Source of the DNA: Desertivirga xinjiangensis | Lineage (GTDB): Bacteria; Bacteroidota; Bacteroidia; Sphingobacteriales; Sphingobacteriaceae | Direction: 5' to 3' | Assembly: GCF_024436435.1 (NCBI RefSeq) | Contig: NZ_JAFMZP010000004.1 | Coordinates: 682,001-746,000 of the forward strand | Length of the DNA stretch: 64,000 nucleotides | Part shown: positions 49,231 to 57,571 of the stretch, piece after piece | Position numbering within the stretch: the stretch's first letter is position 1 | How the letters are laid out: every line of letters begins with the position of its first letter | Position numbers and translations under genes: made by a program | The notes under the pieces: model-generated | What the model saw: only the letters and a program-made list of their open reading frames with translations | What the model was told of the DNA's origin: nothing | Database searches by the model: none

Positions 49231-51843
49231 TTACGTTGTTACTTCAGAACCTTTGTTCAGAAATACAAACTTATTATCGAAGACATCGAGTTGAATATGA
49301 CTGTCTTTATCTACTTTTCCAGCTAGTATTTCTTTAGACAATTCGTTGAGTATCCGTTTCTGGATCACCCGCTTTAAAGGTCTTGCTCCAAACTGAGGGT
49401 CATATCCAAGCTGGGCCAGCCAGTCGAGAGCATCTTCTGAGGCATCCAGCTGGACACCCATTTCAGCAAGCGTAGACTGTACTTGTTTGAATTGCAGCGA
49501 TACAATATCACGCAGCTCGTTTCGGTTAAGCGGAGTGAACATGATCAGTTCGTCTATCCTGTTTAAAAACTCCGGACGAATAGTTTGCTTTAGGAGTTCA
49601 AACAGTTGATTTTTGGTATGTGCCACCACTTCCTCACGGTTGCCTTCATTCAGCGTGCTGAAATTTTCCTGGATAAGATGTGAACCGATGTTAGAGGTCA
49701 TGATGATTATGGTGTTTTTGAAGTTTACCACCCGGCCTTTGTTATCGGTTAAGCGTCCGTCGTCTAGTACCTGCAGCAGGATGTTGAAGACATCAGGATG
49801 AGCTTTTTCAATTTCATCCAACAGGATAACACTGTAGGGCTTGCGACGCACAGCCTCAGTAAGCTGGCCTCCTTCATCATAGCCTACATATCCCGGAGGC
49901 GCACCTATCAGCCTGGAAACAGCATGACGTTCCTGGTACTCGCTCATATCGATGCGCACCATGCTGTGTTCATCGTTGAAGAGGAATTCAGCCAGAGCTT
50001 TTGCCAACTCGGTCTTTCCAACTCCAGTTGTGCCCAGGAAGATAAATGACCCAATAGGTTTGCGCTTATCATGCAAGCCAGCCCTCGAGCGTCGAATGGC
50101 ATCAGATATGGCCTCTATGGCTTCTTCCTGACCGGCAACACGTTTGTGAAGCTCAACCTCGAGATGCAATAGCTTTTCCCGCTCACTTTGTATCATTTTA
50201 TTGACCGGGATACCCGTCCAGCGTGAAACTACCCCGGCTATATCTTCGCTGGTAACCTCTTCTTTTAACATGCGGCTGCCACCAGACTGCTTTTCTTCCA
50301 GTTCTTTTTTCAGCTTCTCAACTTTATCCTGCGAATCTTTAATCTTTCCATAGCGGATCTCTGCTACACGGCCATAATCTCCGGCCCGTTCTGCCTGATC
50401 GGCTTCAAGCTTATAGTTTTCAATCTGCTGAACTTCGTTATTAATTGAATCTACCAGGTCTTTTTCACCTTGCCAACTTGCCTTAAGAGAATCACGGTCG
50501 GCAGAAAGGTTGGCGATCTCTTCGCTTAGCTCTGCAACTTTACGCTCGTCGTTTTCACGCTTTATCGCTTCGCGTTCAATTTCAAGCTGCATGATCTTCC
50601 GGTCGAGCTCATCTACGGCTTCAGGTACTGAGTCCATCTCGAGCCGGAGCTTTGAGGCTGCCTCATCCATCAGATCGATGGCCTTATCTGGTAAAAAGCG
50701 ATCGGATATATAACGCTGAGATAATTCAACTGAAGCGATGATCGCCTCATCCTTAATTCTCACCTTGTGATGGGTTTCATAGCGTTCTTTTAAACCTCGT
50801 AGGATAGATATTGCATCCTGGGTATCTGGTTCATCCACCATCACCTTTTGGAAACGACGTTCAAGAGCTTTATCTTTTTCAAGGTATTTCTGGTATTCGT
50901 TGAGTGTTGTCGCCCCAATGGCTCTTAATTCACCACGTGCTAAGGCCGGTTTCAAAATGTTAGCTGCGTCCATAGCTCCTTCGCCACCGCCGGCACCTAC
51001 CAGCGTATGGATTTCATCAATAAAAAGAATGATCTCTCCGTCACTTTGGGTAACTTCTTTGATGACAGCTTTTAAACGCTCTTCGAATTCGCCTTTGTAC
51101 TTGGCGCCGGCAACAAGCGCTCCCATATCTAAAGAGAAAACAACTTTACTCTTTAGATTCTCGGGTACATCACCTTTTATGATCCTGAAAGCAATACCCT
51201 CGGCAATGGCTGTTTTACCAACACCAGGTTCACCGATCAGTATCGGGTTGTTTTTGGTCCTTCGGGATAAGATCTGGATAACCCTTCTTATTTCTTCATC
51301 GCGACCGATAACAGGATCCAGTTTTCCGGATTCAGCGTATTCATTCAGGTTCCGGGCGTACTTGTTCAGGGCATTGTAGGTAGCCTCAGCGTTCTGGTCG
51401 GTTACACGGTTGTCCCCGCGAAGATCCGCGATTGCTTTTTTAAGATCTTTTTCAGTGACGCCCGCGTCTTTAAGCATTCCGCTAGTCTTATCACCAGAGT
51501 TCAGGATGCCGAGCAGGATGTGCTCAACAGAGACAAACTCATCTTTGAATTCCTTCAGGTACGACTGCGCTTTCTGTAGTGCATTGTTAGTGCCGGAAGA
51601 TAGATAAATATTGCTGCCGCTAACTTTTGGGAAGCTCTGAATTTCGGCATCGAGCACCGTATTTAAGCGGTTTATGTTAACGTTTAATTTCTTTAAAAGG
51701 TAGTTGATTACATTTTCATCAACCAAGAGCAACCCCTTAAGCAAATGCGCGTTTTCGATAGCCTGCTGCTGATTTCCAGTGGCTATTTCTGAGGCTTTCT
51801 GAACGGCCTCCTGTGCTTTGATTGTAAAATTGTTAAAGTTCAT
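49231..51843 (-). CDS. clpB: ATP-dependent chaperone ClpB
   Basis: Hexameric AAA+ disaggregase of 870 aa that works with DnaK to rescue aggregated proteins; cytoplasmic. Two N-terminal Clp repeats precede the first AAA domain (GEPGVGKTA near residues 204-212; [20 protein letters not shown]). The long coiled-coil middle domain spans about residues 400-530. The second AAA domain has GTTGVGKTE near residue 605 and [20 protein letters not shown]. The sensor and C-terminal domain closes with [11 protein letters not shown]. Length and order are those of a full ClpB, not ClpA or ClpC. No heat-shock operator was recognised upstream. Confidence 0.98.
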   Translation of the reverse strand: MNFNNFTIKAQEAVQKASEIATGNQQQAIENAHLLKGLLLVDENVINYLLKKLNVNINRLNTVLDAEIQSFPKVSGSNIYLSSGTNNALQKAQSYLKEFKDEFVSVEHILLGILNSGDKTSGMLKDAGVTEKDLKKAIADLRGDNRVTDQNAEATYNALNKYARNLNEYAESGKLDPVIGRDEEIRRVIQILSRRTKNNPILIGEPGVGKTAIAEGIAFRIIKGDVPENLKSKVVFSLDMGALVAGAKYKGEFEERLKAVIKEVTQSDGEIILFIDEIHTLVGAGGGEGAMDAANILKPALARGELRAIGATTLNEYQKYLEKDKALERRFQKVMVDEPDTQDAISILRGLKERYETHHKVRIKDEAIIASVELSQRYISDRFLPDKAIDLMDEAASKLRLEMDSVPEAVDELDRKIMQLEIEREAIKRENDERKVAELSEEIANLSADRDSLKASWQGEKDLVDSINNEVQQIENYKLEADQAERAGDYGRVAEIRYGKIKDSQDKVEKLKKELEEKQSGGSRMLKEEVTSEDIAGVVSRWTGIPVNKMIQSEREKLLHLEVELHKRVAGQEEAIEAISDAIRRSRAGLHDKRKPIGSFIFLGTTGVGKTELAKALAEFLFNDEHSMVRIDMSEYQERHAVSRLIGAPPGYVGYDEGGQLTEAVRRKPYSVILLDEIEKAHPDVFNILLQVLDDGRLTDNKGRVVNFKNTIIIMTSNIGSHLIQENFSTLNEGNREEVVAHTKNQLFELLKQTIRPEFLNRIDELIMFTPLNRNELRDIVSLQFKQVQSTLAEMGVQLDASEDALDWLAQLGYDPQFGARPLKRVIQKRILNELSKEILAGKVDKDSHIQLDVFDNKFVFLNKGSEVTT

Positions 51844-51984
51844 AATACACTGCTTGTATCAAAACTTTTGCCAGCGCCCCCAAATTACACTAAGCTGAAA
51901 TTTTGTCGTTTAATAAGCAAATTACCCGACTAAAAGTCTGTGATAAGCTAAACTTATATGAAATTCTGACGTGTAATCGCGACC

Positions 51985-52383
51985 TTACTCCAGTATCTTT
52001 TTTAGGGATTCTGTTTGCTGGTTCACCAGTTTTTGAAGTGGTCCGCTAGCCATCATCTTCATCATCATGTTGAGTTCAGCAGATACGGTCAGAATGGCTT
52101 CGGTAACGTTGTTGCCAAGATCGGCAAGTACCCAGCGCATTTCAACATTAAATGGAACCTGTGCTGCAGGAATAATAATTACCGTATTGTTCTCAACCCT
52201 GTTCGAGATCTTCAATTCTAGTTTCGCCATATTCTGAATCGTAAAACTTGCCTCATCCTGAGTCGAAGACCAGTTACTGATATTATCAGGCATCAATTGC
52301 TGATGGTTGTTAAAGTCAGAAAGGAATTTATAAACGCTGTTTACTGGTTTATTAATGCTAATCTTATTTTCAAATACTGTCAT
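51985..52383 (-). CDS. SRPBCC-fold small protein (START/Bet v1-like)
   Basis: Cytoplasmic protein of 132 aa. The opening ISINKPVNSVYKFLSDFNNH, with the DNISNWSSTQDEASFTI strand pair and the long C-terminal helix (ASGPLQKLVNQQTESLKKIL), is the usual helix-grip pattern of the SRPBCC (polyketide-cyclase/coenzyme Q-binding) superfamily. No catalytic residues can be named. It lies between pyrE and clpB, all on the minus strand; the roughly 100-bp gaps argue for separate or loosely linked transcription. A lipid-binding role is possible. Confidence 0.8.
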   Translation of the reverse strand: MTVFENKISINKPVNSVYKFLSDFNNHQQLMPDNISNWSSTQDEASFTIQNMAKLELKISNRVENNTVIIIPAAQVPFNVEMRWVLADLGNNVTEAILTVSAELNMMMKMMASGPLQKLVNQQTESLKKILE

Positions 52384-52484
52384 AATTGTCTTTAATACGT
52401 CCTTACAGTCTTTTATTAAATAATAAAGACCTACAAGAGTTTATCTGATAGGTCCTTAATTGAATATATGTAACAATTGTTTTG

Positions 52485-53144
52485 TTAAACCTCACTTTGT
52501 ATGGAGTTGCCCCATTCAGAGGGGTTGTCTCTCCATTTACGAAGTAACTCTAAATCTTCTTTGTTAATGAAACTGTTTTCTGAGGCGTAGTCTATAAGTG
52601 CATGATAATTAGACAAAGTAGAGAAACGACATTTTGCCGCTTTAAAGTTTTCCGTTGCTACGTCCAGATCATAACTAAAAATGGCAACCAGACCTGCTAC
52701 ATCACAGCCTGCTTCTCTCAGGGCCTCAACCGCTTGTAAACTGCTTTTTCCTGTTGATATAAGATCCTCTACTACAACAACACGCTGTCCTGCTGAAATT
52801 TCGCCTTCAATTAAACTTCCTGTACCATGCTCTTTAGGTTTTGATCTTACATATGCAAATGGAAGACCTAGCTCCTGGGCTACAAGAACCCCCTGCGGAA
52901 TACCGGCAGTAGCAACACCTGCAATCAATCCAACAGAGCCGAACTCTTCCTGAATTAAGGTTGACAGCTTCTGGCGAATATAAGTTCTGATAGAGGGATG
53001 AGAGAGCGTTACACGATTATCGCAATATATTGGTGATAGTAATCCCGATGCCCATGTAAACGGTTTGGTTGGTTGTAATTTTATTGCTTTAATTTGTAAC
53101 AAAAATTCTGCAACTTTCTTTTCTGTCTCACTTTTGTTGGTCAT
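52485..53144 (-). CDS. pyrE: Orotate phosphoribosyltransferase
   Basis: Transfers phosphoribosyl from PRPP to orotate in pyrimidine synthesis. It has 219 aa. The start region EFLLQIKAIKLQPTKPFTW and SGLLSPIYCDNR is characteristic. The flexible-loop lysines are in YVRSKPKEHG, and the PRPP-binding motif is VVVVEDLISTGKSS near residues 115-128. The start codon at 53144 is only one base from the start codon of the divergent NUDIX gene. The minus-strand -7 element TATATTTG (53156-53149) is 4 bases before the ATG, which implies a leaderless mRNA. Confidence 0.97.
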   Translation of the reverse strand: MTNKSETEKKVAEFLLQIKAIKLQPTKPFTWASGLLSPIYCDNRVTLSHPSIRTYIRQKLSTLIQEEFGSVGLIAGVATAGIPQGVLVAQELGLPFAYVRSKPKEHGTGSLIEGEISAGQRVVVVEDLISTGKSSLQAVEALREAGCDVAGLVAIFSYDLDVATENFKAAKCRFSTLSNYHALIDYASENSFINKEDLELLRKWRDNPSEWGNSIQSEV

Positions 53145-53145
53145 G

Positions 53146-53751
53146 ATGCAAATATATAGGATTTATATTAACGAAACGCTTTTAATTATCTCAGAATCTA
53201 TGCCAGGCGGCATAGGAAATTATCAACAAATTGATGGTCAAGATTTTGATTTTAAAAATTTTCACAAGCAGGTAAAAGGTAAAGAACCATTTGTTTATGT
53301 GATTTTGGTGAATGAACCGAAATTGTTTTTCCGTAAGGTGCGCAAGCAATACGAAACTATCCATGCGGCCGGAGGGATAGTTATCAATGAGGAAAATGAA
53401 TACCTGTTTATTTTCAGGAAAGGTAAATGGGATTTGCCTAAAGGTAAGCTTGACGAAGGTGAAAAAACTAAAAAAGCAGCGGTAAGGGAGGTGGAAGAAG
53501 AATGCGGGATAAGTGTTCAGGAACTTGGTACCAGGCTTTGTAAAACCTGGCATGTTTACGAGGAGAGGGGACAGGTGGTGTTTAAGAAAACATCCTGGTA
53601 TAATATGAAAGCCCCCAAACAAGAGCTGATTCCGCAACTGGAAGAAGGAATCACAGAGGCCCGCTGGATAGCGCCGGGTGATTTTAGTGTGGTTAAAGCT
53701 AATACTTACCCTCTCATTAACGATGTAATCGGCTTAATAGAAGTAAACTGA
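53146..53751 (+). CDS. NUDIX hydrolase
   Basis: Nucleoside-diphosphate-linked pyrophosphatase of 201 aa from the ATG at 53146 (another ATG at 53143 overlaps pyrE). The Nudix box GKLDEGEKTKKAAVREVEEE ending ECGI fits GX5EX7REUXEEXGU exactly. A distinct N-terminal region of about 70 residues (YINETLLIISES, FHKQVKGKEPFVYVILV) precedes the Nudix fold and is common in Bacteroidota homologues. The substrate is not known. It is divergent from pyrE with start codons nearly touching. Confidence 0.92.
   Translation: MQIYRIYINETLLIISESMPGGIGNYQQIDGQDFDFKNFHKQVKGKEPFVYVILVNEPKLFFRKVRKQYETIHAAGGIVINEENEYLFIFRKGKWDLPKGKLDEGEKTKKAAVREVEEECGISVQELGTRLCKTWHVYEERGQVVFKKTSWYNMKAPKQELIPQLEEGITEARWIAPGDFSVVKANTYPLINDVIGLIEVN
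53149..53156 (-). promoter_or_regulatory. pyrE promoter -7 element inside the NUDIX reading frame
   Basis: On the minus strand this reads TATATTTG, an exact TAnnTTTG match, with 4 bases between it and the pyrE ATG. It lies within the first codons of the divergent NUDIX gene. No perfect -33 TTTG is at the normal distance. Confidence 0.6.
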
Positions 53752-53778
53752 GATATTGAGAAGTTGACTGGGCTTTGA

Positions 53779-53813
53779 GGAAGCCCTGATCTTATAAAAA
53801 TTCCAGGGCTTCC
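53779..53813. terminator. Hairpin between convergent NUDIX and coaD genes
   Basis: GGAAGCCCTG (53779-53788) and CAGGGCTTCC (53804-53813) form perfect 10-bp arms. The right arm overlaps the last codons of coaD. An alternative shorter stem, GGGCTT/AAGCCC at 53770-53786, competes with it. It is a candidate bidirectional terminator without a clear T run. Confidence 0.45.
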
Positions 53814-54253
53814 TTTGGAATAAATTTGCTGACATCTCCTTTGTGACGTAAAATGTCGCGTACGATGGTTGAGCTTATAGATGAATATCCTGGATTACTC
53901 AGAATAAATATACTTTCTATGGAAGGTTCCAGGGCGTGGTTCATTTGCGCAATAGCTTTTTCGTATTCAAAATCTGATACAGTGCGAATACCCCGGAGCA
54001 TATAGGTGGCATTTATCTCCTTACAAAACTCGATGGTAAGCCCTTCGTAAGAGGATACTTCAACTTTGGGTTCTTCGCGAAATACAGATTTGAGAATGTT
54101 TATCCTTGCTTCCAGCGATAGCATGGGCTGTTTTGTGCTGTTTTTTCCGACTCCGATAATGATCTTGTCAAATAAGGAAACGGAACGTTTCAGGATGTCA
54201 ACATGAGCTATTGTTACAGGGTCAAAGGAACCTGGAAAAAGGGCTATCTTCAT
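53792..54253 (-). CDS. coaD: Phosphopantetheine adenylyltransferase
   Basis: Fourth step of coenzyme A synthesis: ATP plus 4'-phosphopantetheine to dephospho-CoA. It has 153 aa, the usual length. The nucleotidyltransferase opening is PGSFDPVTIAHVDIL. The usual T-x-G-H signature appears as TIAH, with Ala in place of Gly. GVGKNSTKQPMLSLEAR and GIRTVSDFEYEKAIAQMN are conserved, and the closing SST-containing motif is YSSISSTIVRDI. The gene is followed on the 5' side by a repeat-filled intergenic region. Confidence 0.95.
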   Translation of the reverse strand: MKIALFPGSFDPVTIAHVDILKRSVSLFDKIIIGVGKNSTKQPMLSLEARINILKSVFREEPKVEVSSYEGLTIEFCKEINATYMLRGIRTVSDFEYEKAIAQMNHALEPSIESIFILSNPGYSSISSTIVRDILRHKGDVSKFIPKEALEFL

Positions 54254-54261
54254 GCGATAAA

Positions 54262-54292
54262 GGTAAACTGTAAAAGGTAAAAGGCAAAAGGA
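54262..54292. repeat. Degenerate heptamer repeat (GGTAAAA-like)
   Basis: GGTAAAC-TGTAAAA-GGTAAAA-GGCAAAA follow one another just upstream of the coaD start. It resembles the CGTAACT heptamers at 62951-62978 in period only. Confidence 0.4.
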
Positions 54293-54342
54293 ATTTCAAG
54301 AAAGAAAATGTGGAAAGATGCGGAGTTATAATTTAATGCTTC

Positions 54343-54728
54343 ACGTCATCCTGAACTTGTTTCAGGACCTCTTGCTTAAGTAGTACTGTCTATAGTTCAA
54401 GAGATGCCGAAATAAATTCACTGTTGTCCGGTAAGGTTTTAAGTAGCATTTAAAAACCCTTATTCTGGCCTCCAATGAGGCCTTTTTTGTTCATACTAGA
54501 TTCCAAACCCCCGAAATCTTAAAAATTACAATCGTATTTAAAATTCGGCTGTCCGGTAAACATTTAACCAAATCACACCTTTTTTCTGCGTTTGACCGCT
54601 TATGGTTGCCATACAGCACTTTCAAAGGTTTTTATCGCAGAATATCGCAGCCATTTTGATTCCGGCTGTCCGGTAAACATTTTACGAAAATCTTTTACCG
54701 GACAACAGTGAAATAAATTCGGCATGAC
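54343..54728. repeat. Dispersed palindromic repeat interrupted by a MITE-like insertion
   Basis: The left arm CGTCATCCTGAACTTGTTTC and onward (54343-54373) and the right arm, starting CAAGAGATGCCGAA before the insertion and finishing TTCGGCATGACG after it, form an imperfect inverted repeat (about 23 of 31 positions pair). Removing 54419-54708 and one target copy restores a continuous element of about 95 bp. Repeats of this GTCATCCTGAA type are common between Bacteroidota genes. Confidence 0.65.
54419..54708. mobile_element. 290-bp MITE-like element with 15-bp TIRs and 11-bp target duplication
   Basis: The ends ACTGTTGTCCGGTAA (54419-54433) and TTACCGGACAACAGT (54694-54708) are perfect inverted repeats. 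GAAATAAATTC flanks it on both sides (54408-54418 and 54709-54719), the mark of a transposition target duplication. Inside, the core TGTCCGGTAA recurs at about 54549 and 54666 within longer GGCTGTCCGGTAAACATTT copies. GGCCTC/GAGGCC followed by TTTTTT (54466-54487) would act as a terminator. No ORF of useful size exists, so it must be non-autonomous. An 11-bp duplication fits IS4-family transposition; the family assignment is inference. Confidence 0.8.
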
Positions 54729-54739
54729 GAGCGACCTTT

Positions 54740-55273
54740 TTACAGCTTAAAAAAACTAAACGAAGAATACCCATATTTTCGCTGTTCAACAAAATTTGGA
54801 TGGTCATCCAGTTTTTTCAGCGTTGGGTGCTCTACAATGAGTACGCCTTCCGGGCGAAGTAAGTTTCTTTCAAAGACCAGTTGCGGTATTAGCGGTATTT
54901 GAGGGATGTCAAAGGGAGGGTCGGCAAAGATCAGGTCGAAGGTTTCGGTTTCTTGTGCCAGATATTTGAATACATCAGCCCTTTGCGGCATTATAGCAGA
55001 CAGACCGTGCTGTTTTGCGGTATTCTTTAAATAGTTATAACAACCGGTATTTTTATCAACAGATATAATCGAGGGGCATCCGCGGGAAGCAAATTCTAAT
55101 GACAAGCTCCCTGTACCGCTGAAGAGGTCGAGCACCTTCAGTTCTTCAAAATTATGCTGGTTGTAGAGGATATTAAATAGAGCCTCCTTAGCCATGTCGG
55201 TTGTTGGGCGTACCGGCAGATTCGGCGGAGGGGTTAGCCTCAAACCTTTTAGTTTTCCTCCTATTATTCGCAT
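54740..55273 (-). CDS. rsmD: 16S rRNA (guanine966-N2)-methyltransferase RsmD
   Basis: SAM-dependent rRNA methylase of 177 aa. It begins MRIIGGKLKGLRLTPPPNLP and continues PVRPTTDMAKEALFNIL, both diagnostic of RsmD. The SAM site is DLFSGTGSLSLEFASRG, and the catalytic D-P-P-F is in DLIFADPPFDIP near residue 120. The gene overlaps the 3' end of the DUF3822 gene by 10 bp, so the two form an operon, a common pairing in Bacteroidota. The MITE-like insertion lies downstream. Confidence 0.95.
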   Translation of the reverse strand: MRIIGGKLKGLRLTPPPNLPVRPTTDMAKEALFNILYNQHNFEELKVLDLFSGTGSLSLEFASRGCPSIISVDKNTGCYNYLKNTAKQHGLSAIMPQRADVFKYLAQETETFDLIFADPPFDIPQIPLIPQLVFERNLLRPEGVLIVEHPTLKKLDDHPNFVEQRKYGYSSFSFFKL

Positions 55274-56094
55274 AAGCTGAGGGCAAATAAAGAAAAGAAC
55301 CGCGATGCTATAGCGCTATTAAGAGCAGTTGGCAGTACAAGGACTGAACTGTCTGTGAATGATATCTTATCAAAGTACTTTTCTATTCGCTGATAAATTA
55401 AATCCCCCGCAACAATATCGCCAGAAAGCATCACTTCCGGAAGGTTTTCTGTAAGCTTTAGTTCTTGAAGGACAGATAGCAGGTAGTAATTAAAGTCATC
55501 CGCATTGTCATAGTTGAATATATTGTAGAAATATAAACCGCTGTTAGATAGTGAGGTAATTTCAAATACAGAAGGGCCGATATTCAGGAAGATCTTGTTG
55601 CTGCCCTGGTGGGCAGATAAGATGCCTGTGATAAATGGTTCCGCTTGCGAATAAAATACGGCCTCCGGAAAAGAGTCCTGAAGCGCTTTTACGACCTGGT
55701 CCGGAGCAGAAAAAAAACTTTTTATTCCGGCTTTTTTTATTCGGGAGGTATAAATTTTGTTTTCCTGCGATTTAGAAACCAGGGGCGCAATGACATCAGA
55801 CTGAGCTTCGGGATAAATATCTTCAGGAATGAATGAGAAATTAAAGCTTTGAATGGCTATCCTGACGTTTTTATATATAAAGTTCAGATACTCATTAGTA
55901 GCCTGAAGCTCCTCCAACGCGCCGGACAAAGGCTTTTTTAAGAGATTGTCGTAAACAACAATAATTTCTTTCCGGTCACTAATTACTGCATAAGATAGCC
56001 TGGAAGGGCTCACCTGTATCAATAGCTCGGAGTCTCCGGCATTACCCTGAGTAAAATCGCCGTCCTTAAAATGAAGCGTTTCTGGATTGTTCAT
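55264..56094 (-). CDS. DUF3822-family protein
   Basis: Protein of 276 aa from the ATG at 56094. The frame is open to 56232 but that part overlaps the divergent helicase gene. It has an actin/hexokinase-like look: alternating strands with SYAVISDRKEIIVVYDN near the start, KIFLNIGPSVFEITSL near residue 190, and VMLSGDIVAGDLIYQRI. DUF3822 proteins occur in Bacteroidota next to rsmD, as here, and their function is not known. The start lies 49 bp from the divergent helicase start. Confidence 0.85.
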   Translation of the reverse strand: MNNPETLHFKDGDFTQGNAGDSELLIQVSPSRLSYAVISDRKEIIVVYDNLLKKPLSGALEELQATNEYLNFIYKNVRIAIQSFNFSFIPEDIYPEAQSDVIAPLVSKSQENKIYTSRIKKAGIKSFFSAPDQVVKALQDSFPEAVFYSQAEPFITGILSAHQGSNKIFLNIGPSVFEITSLSNSGLYFYNIFNYDNADDFNYYLLSVLQELKLTENLPEVMLSGDIVAGDLIYQRIEKYFDKISFTDSSVLVLPTALNSAIASRFFSLFALSLCE

Positions 56095-56143
56095 TGCAGC
56101 AAAACTAACACTTTTTGAAAGGAAATACGCATTTTTACATCTC

Positions 56144-57556
56144 ATGGATATTGCGGAGTATTTAGCCAGGGCTTTTGTGGCGAGCCCCACGCAACAGCAG
56201 CGGGAAGTTTTTGCTGAACTTGAAAAGTTCATTTCTTTTCGACAGAATGAAGGCTGTTTTGTGTTGAAAGGATATGCCGGAACGGGTAAGACAACTATAA
56301 TCGGGACATTGGTTAGGGTGCTGCCTTCTGTTGGTTTAAAATCTATTTTACTTGCTCCGACGGGAAGGGCTGCAAAAGTTATTTCTACTTATTCGGGTAA
56401 AAAGGCTTTAACCATACATAAAAAGATATACCGGAAGAAGTCGGCAATGAGTCTCGATATGAATTTCGTGCTGGCGCAGAACCTGTCGAAGAATACACTT
56501 TTCATTGTAGACGAGGCTTCCATGATTTCTAATGACACCACAGACTTTAGCCGGAGCAGTCTCTTACACGATTTGCTGGAATATGTATACAGTGGTGAAA
56601 ATTGTAAACTGATGCTGGTTGGAGATACGGCTCAGCTGCCCCCAGTGGGTTCGGAAAACAGTCCAGCTCTGGATAATAAACTATTGAGAGATTATTTTTC
56701 ACTTAAGGTCTTCGGTTATGAACTCACCGACGTGGTAAGACAGCAAAAAGAATCAGGAATATTATATAATGCCACTCATATCAGGAACCTGATAAGGAGT
56801 AAAAAGGAAGAGTTTCCCAAACTGATCGTAAAAAAATACCCCGATATCTACCGGATGACCGGCGAAAAGCTGGAAGAAGGCCTGCAATATGCTTATGATA
56901 AATACGGCATTGAAAATTCGCTGGTAATATGCCGCTCGAATAAAAATGCGAATAGTTACAATCAGCAGATTCGTAACCGGATACTGTATCGTGAAGAAGA
57001 ATTAACGGGTGGCGACTATCTTATGGTTGTTCGTAACAATTACTTTTGGCTGGAGAAAGAAAAGGAATCGTCAAGTGCCTTTATTGCAAACGGGGATATT
57101 GTAAAGGTACGGAAAGCAAGGGCCGTTGAAGAGATGCACGGGTTCAGGTTCGTCGATGTGGTACTCGAATTTATTGACTACCCTGAGGATGAACCATTGC
57201 ATTGTAAGATCATGCTCGATACGTTGTATACTGAAGCTCCCAGTCTTACCAGTCAGGACAGCAAGCGCTTGTATGAAGCGGTAATGGCAGATTATGCGGA
57301 TATCCCCGATAAGAAAAAAAGAATGGAAGCATTAAAGACTGACCCTTATTACAATGCCCTCCAGGTGAAGTTTTCTTATGCGGTTACTTGTCATAAAGCA
57401 CAGGGTGGGCAGTGGGACGCCGTTTTTGTAGATCAGGGCTATCTTACGGATGAGATGCTGAACACCGATTTTTTAAGATGGCTATATACCGCTGTAACCC
57501 GTCCGGTTAAAGAACTGTTCCTGGTAAACTTCAGTCAGCAATTCTTTATAAGCTGA
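56144..57556 (+). CDS. RecD-like ATP-dependent helicase (SF1B)
   Basis: Helicase of 470 aa from the ATG at 56144; the frame opens at 56087 but the upstream part overlaps the divergent DUF3822 start. Walker A is GYAGTGKTT near residues 43-51, motif Ia LLAPTGRAAKV, Walker B IVDEASMIS, and motif III GDTAQLPPVGS. The C-terminal UvrD_C_2 motif is VTCHKAQGGQWDAVFVD with WLYTAVTRPVK. It has no RecD N-terminal region and no RecB/RecC partners nearby, so it is a short solitary RecD-like protein, as often seen in Bacteroidota. The DNA substrate is unknown. Confidence 0.9.
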   Translation: MDIAEYLARAFVASPTQQQREVFAELEKFISFRQNEGCFVLKGYAGTGKTTIIGTLVRVLPSVGLKSILLAPTGRAAKVISTYSGKKALTIHKKIYRKKSAMSLDMNFVLAQNLSKNTLFIVDEASMISNDTTDFSRSSLLHDLLEYVYSGENCKLMLVGDTAQLPPVGSENSPALDNKLLRDYFSLKVFGYELTDVVRQQKESGILYNATHIRNLIRSKKEEFPKLIVKKYPDIYRMTGEKLEEGLQYAYDKYGIENSLVICRSNKNANSYNQQIRNRILYREEELTGGDYLMVVRNNYFWLEKEKESSSAFIANGDIVKVRKARAVEEMHGFRFVDVVLEFIDYPEDEPLHCKIMLDTLYTEAPSLTSQDSKRLYEAVMADYADIPDKKKRMEALKTDPYYNALQVKFSYAVTCHKAQGGQWDAVFVDQGYLTDEMLNTDFLRWLYTAVTRPVKELFLVNFSQQFFIS

Positions 57557-57571
57557 TTTAATTTACCCAGA

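Noticed and set aside
53191-53637. 148-codon ORF antisense to the NUDIX gene
   Set aside because: The plus strand carries a perfect Nudix box here, so the antisense frame is a shadow.
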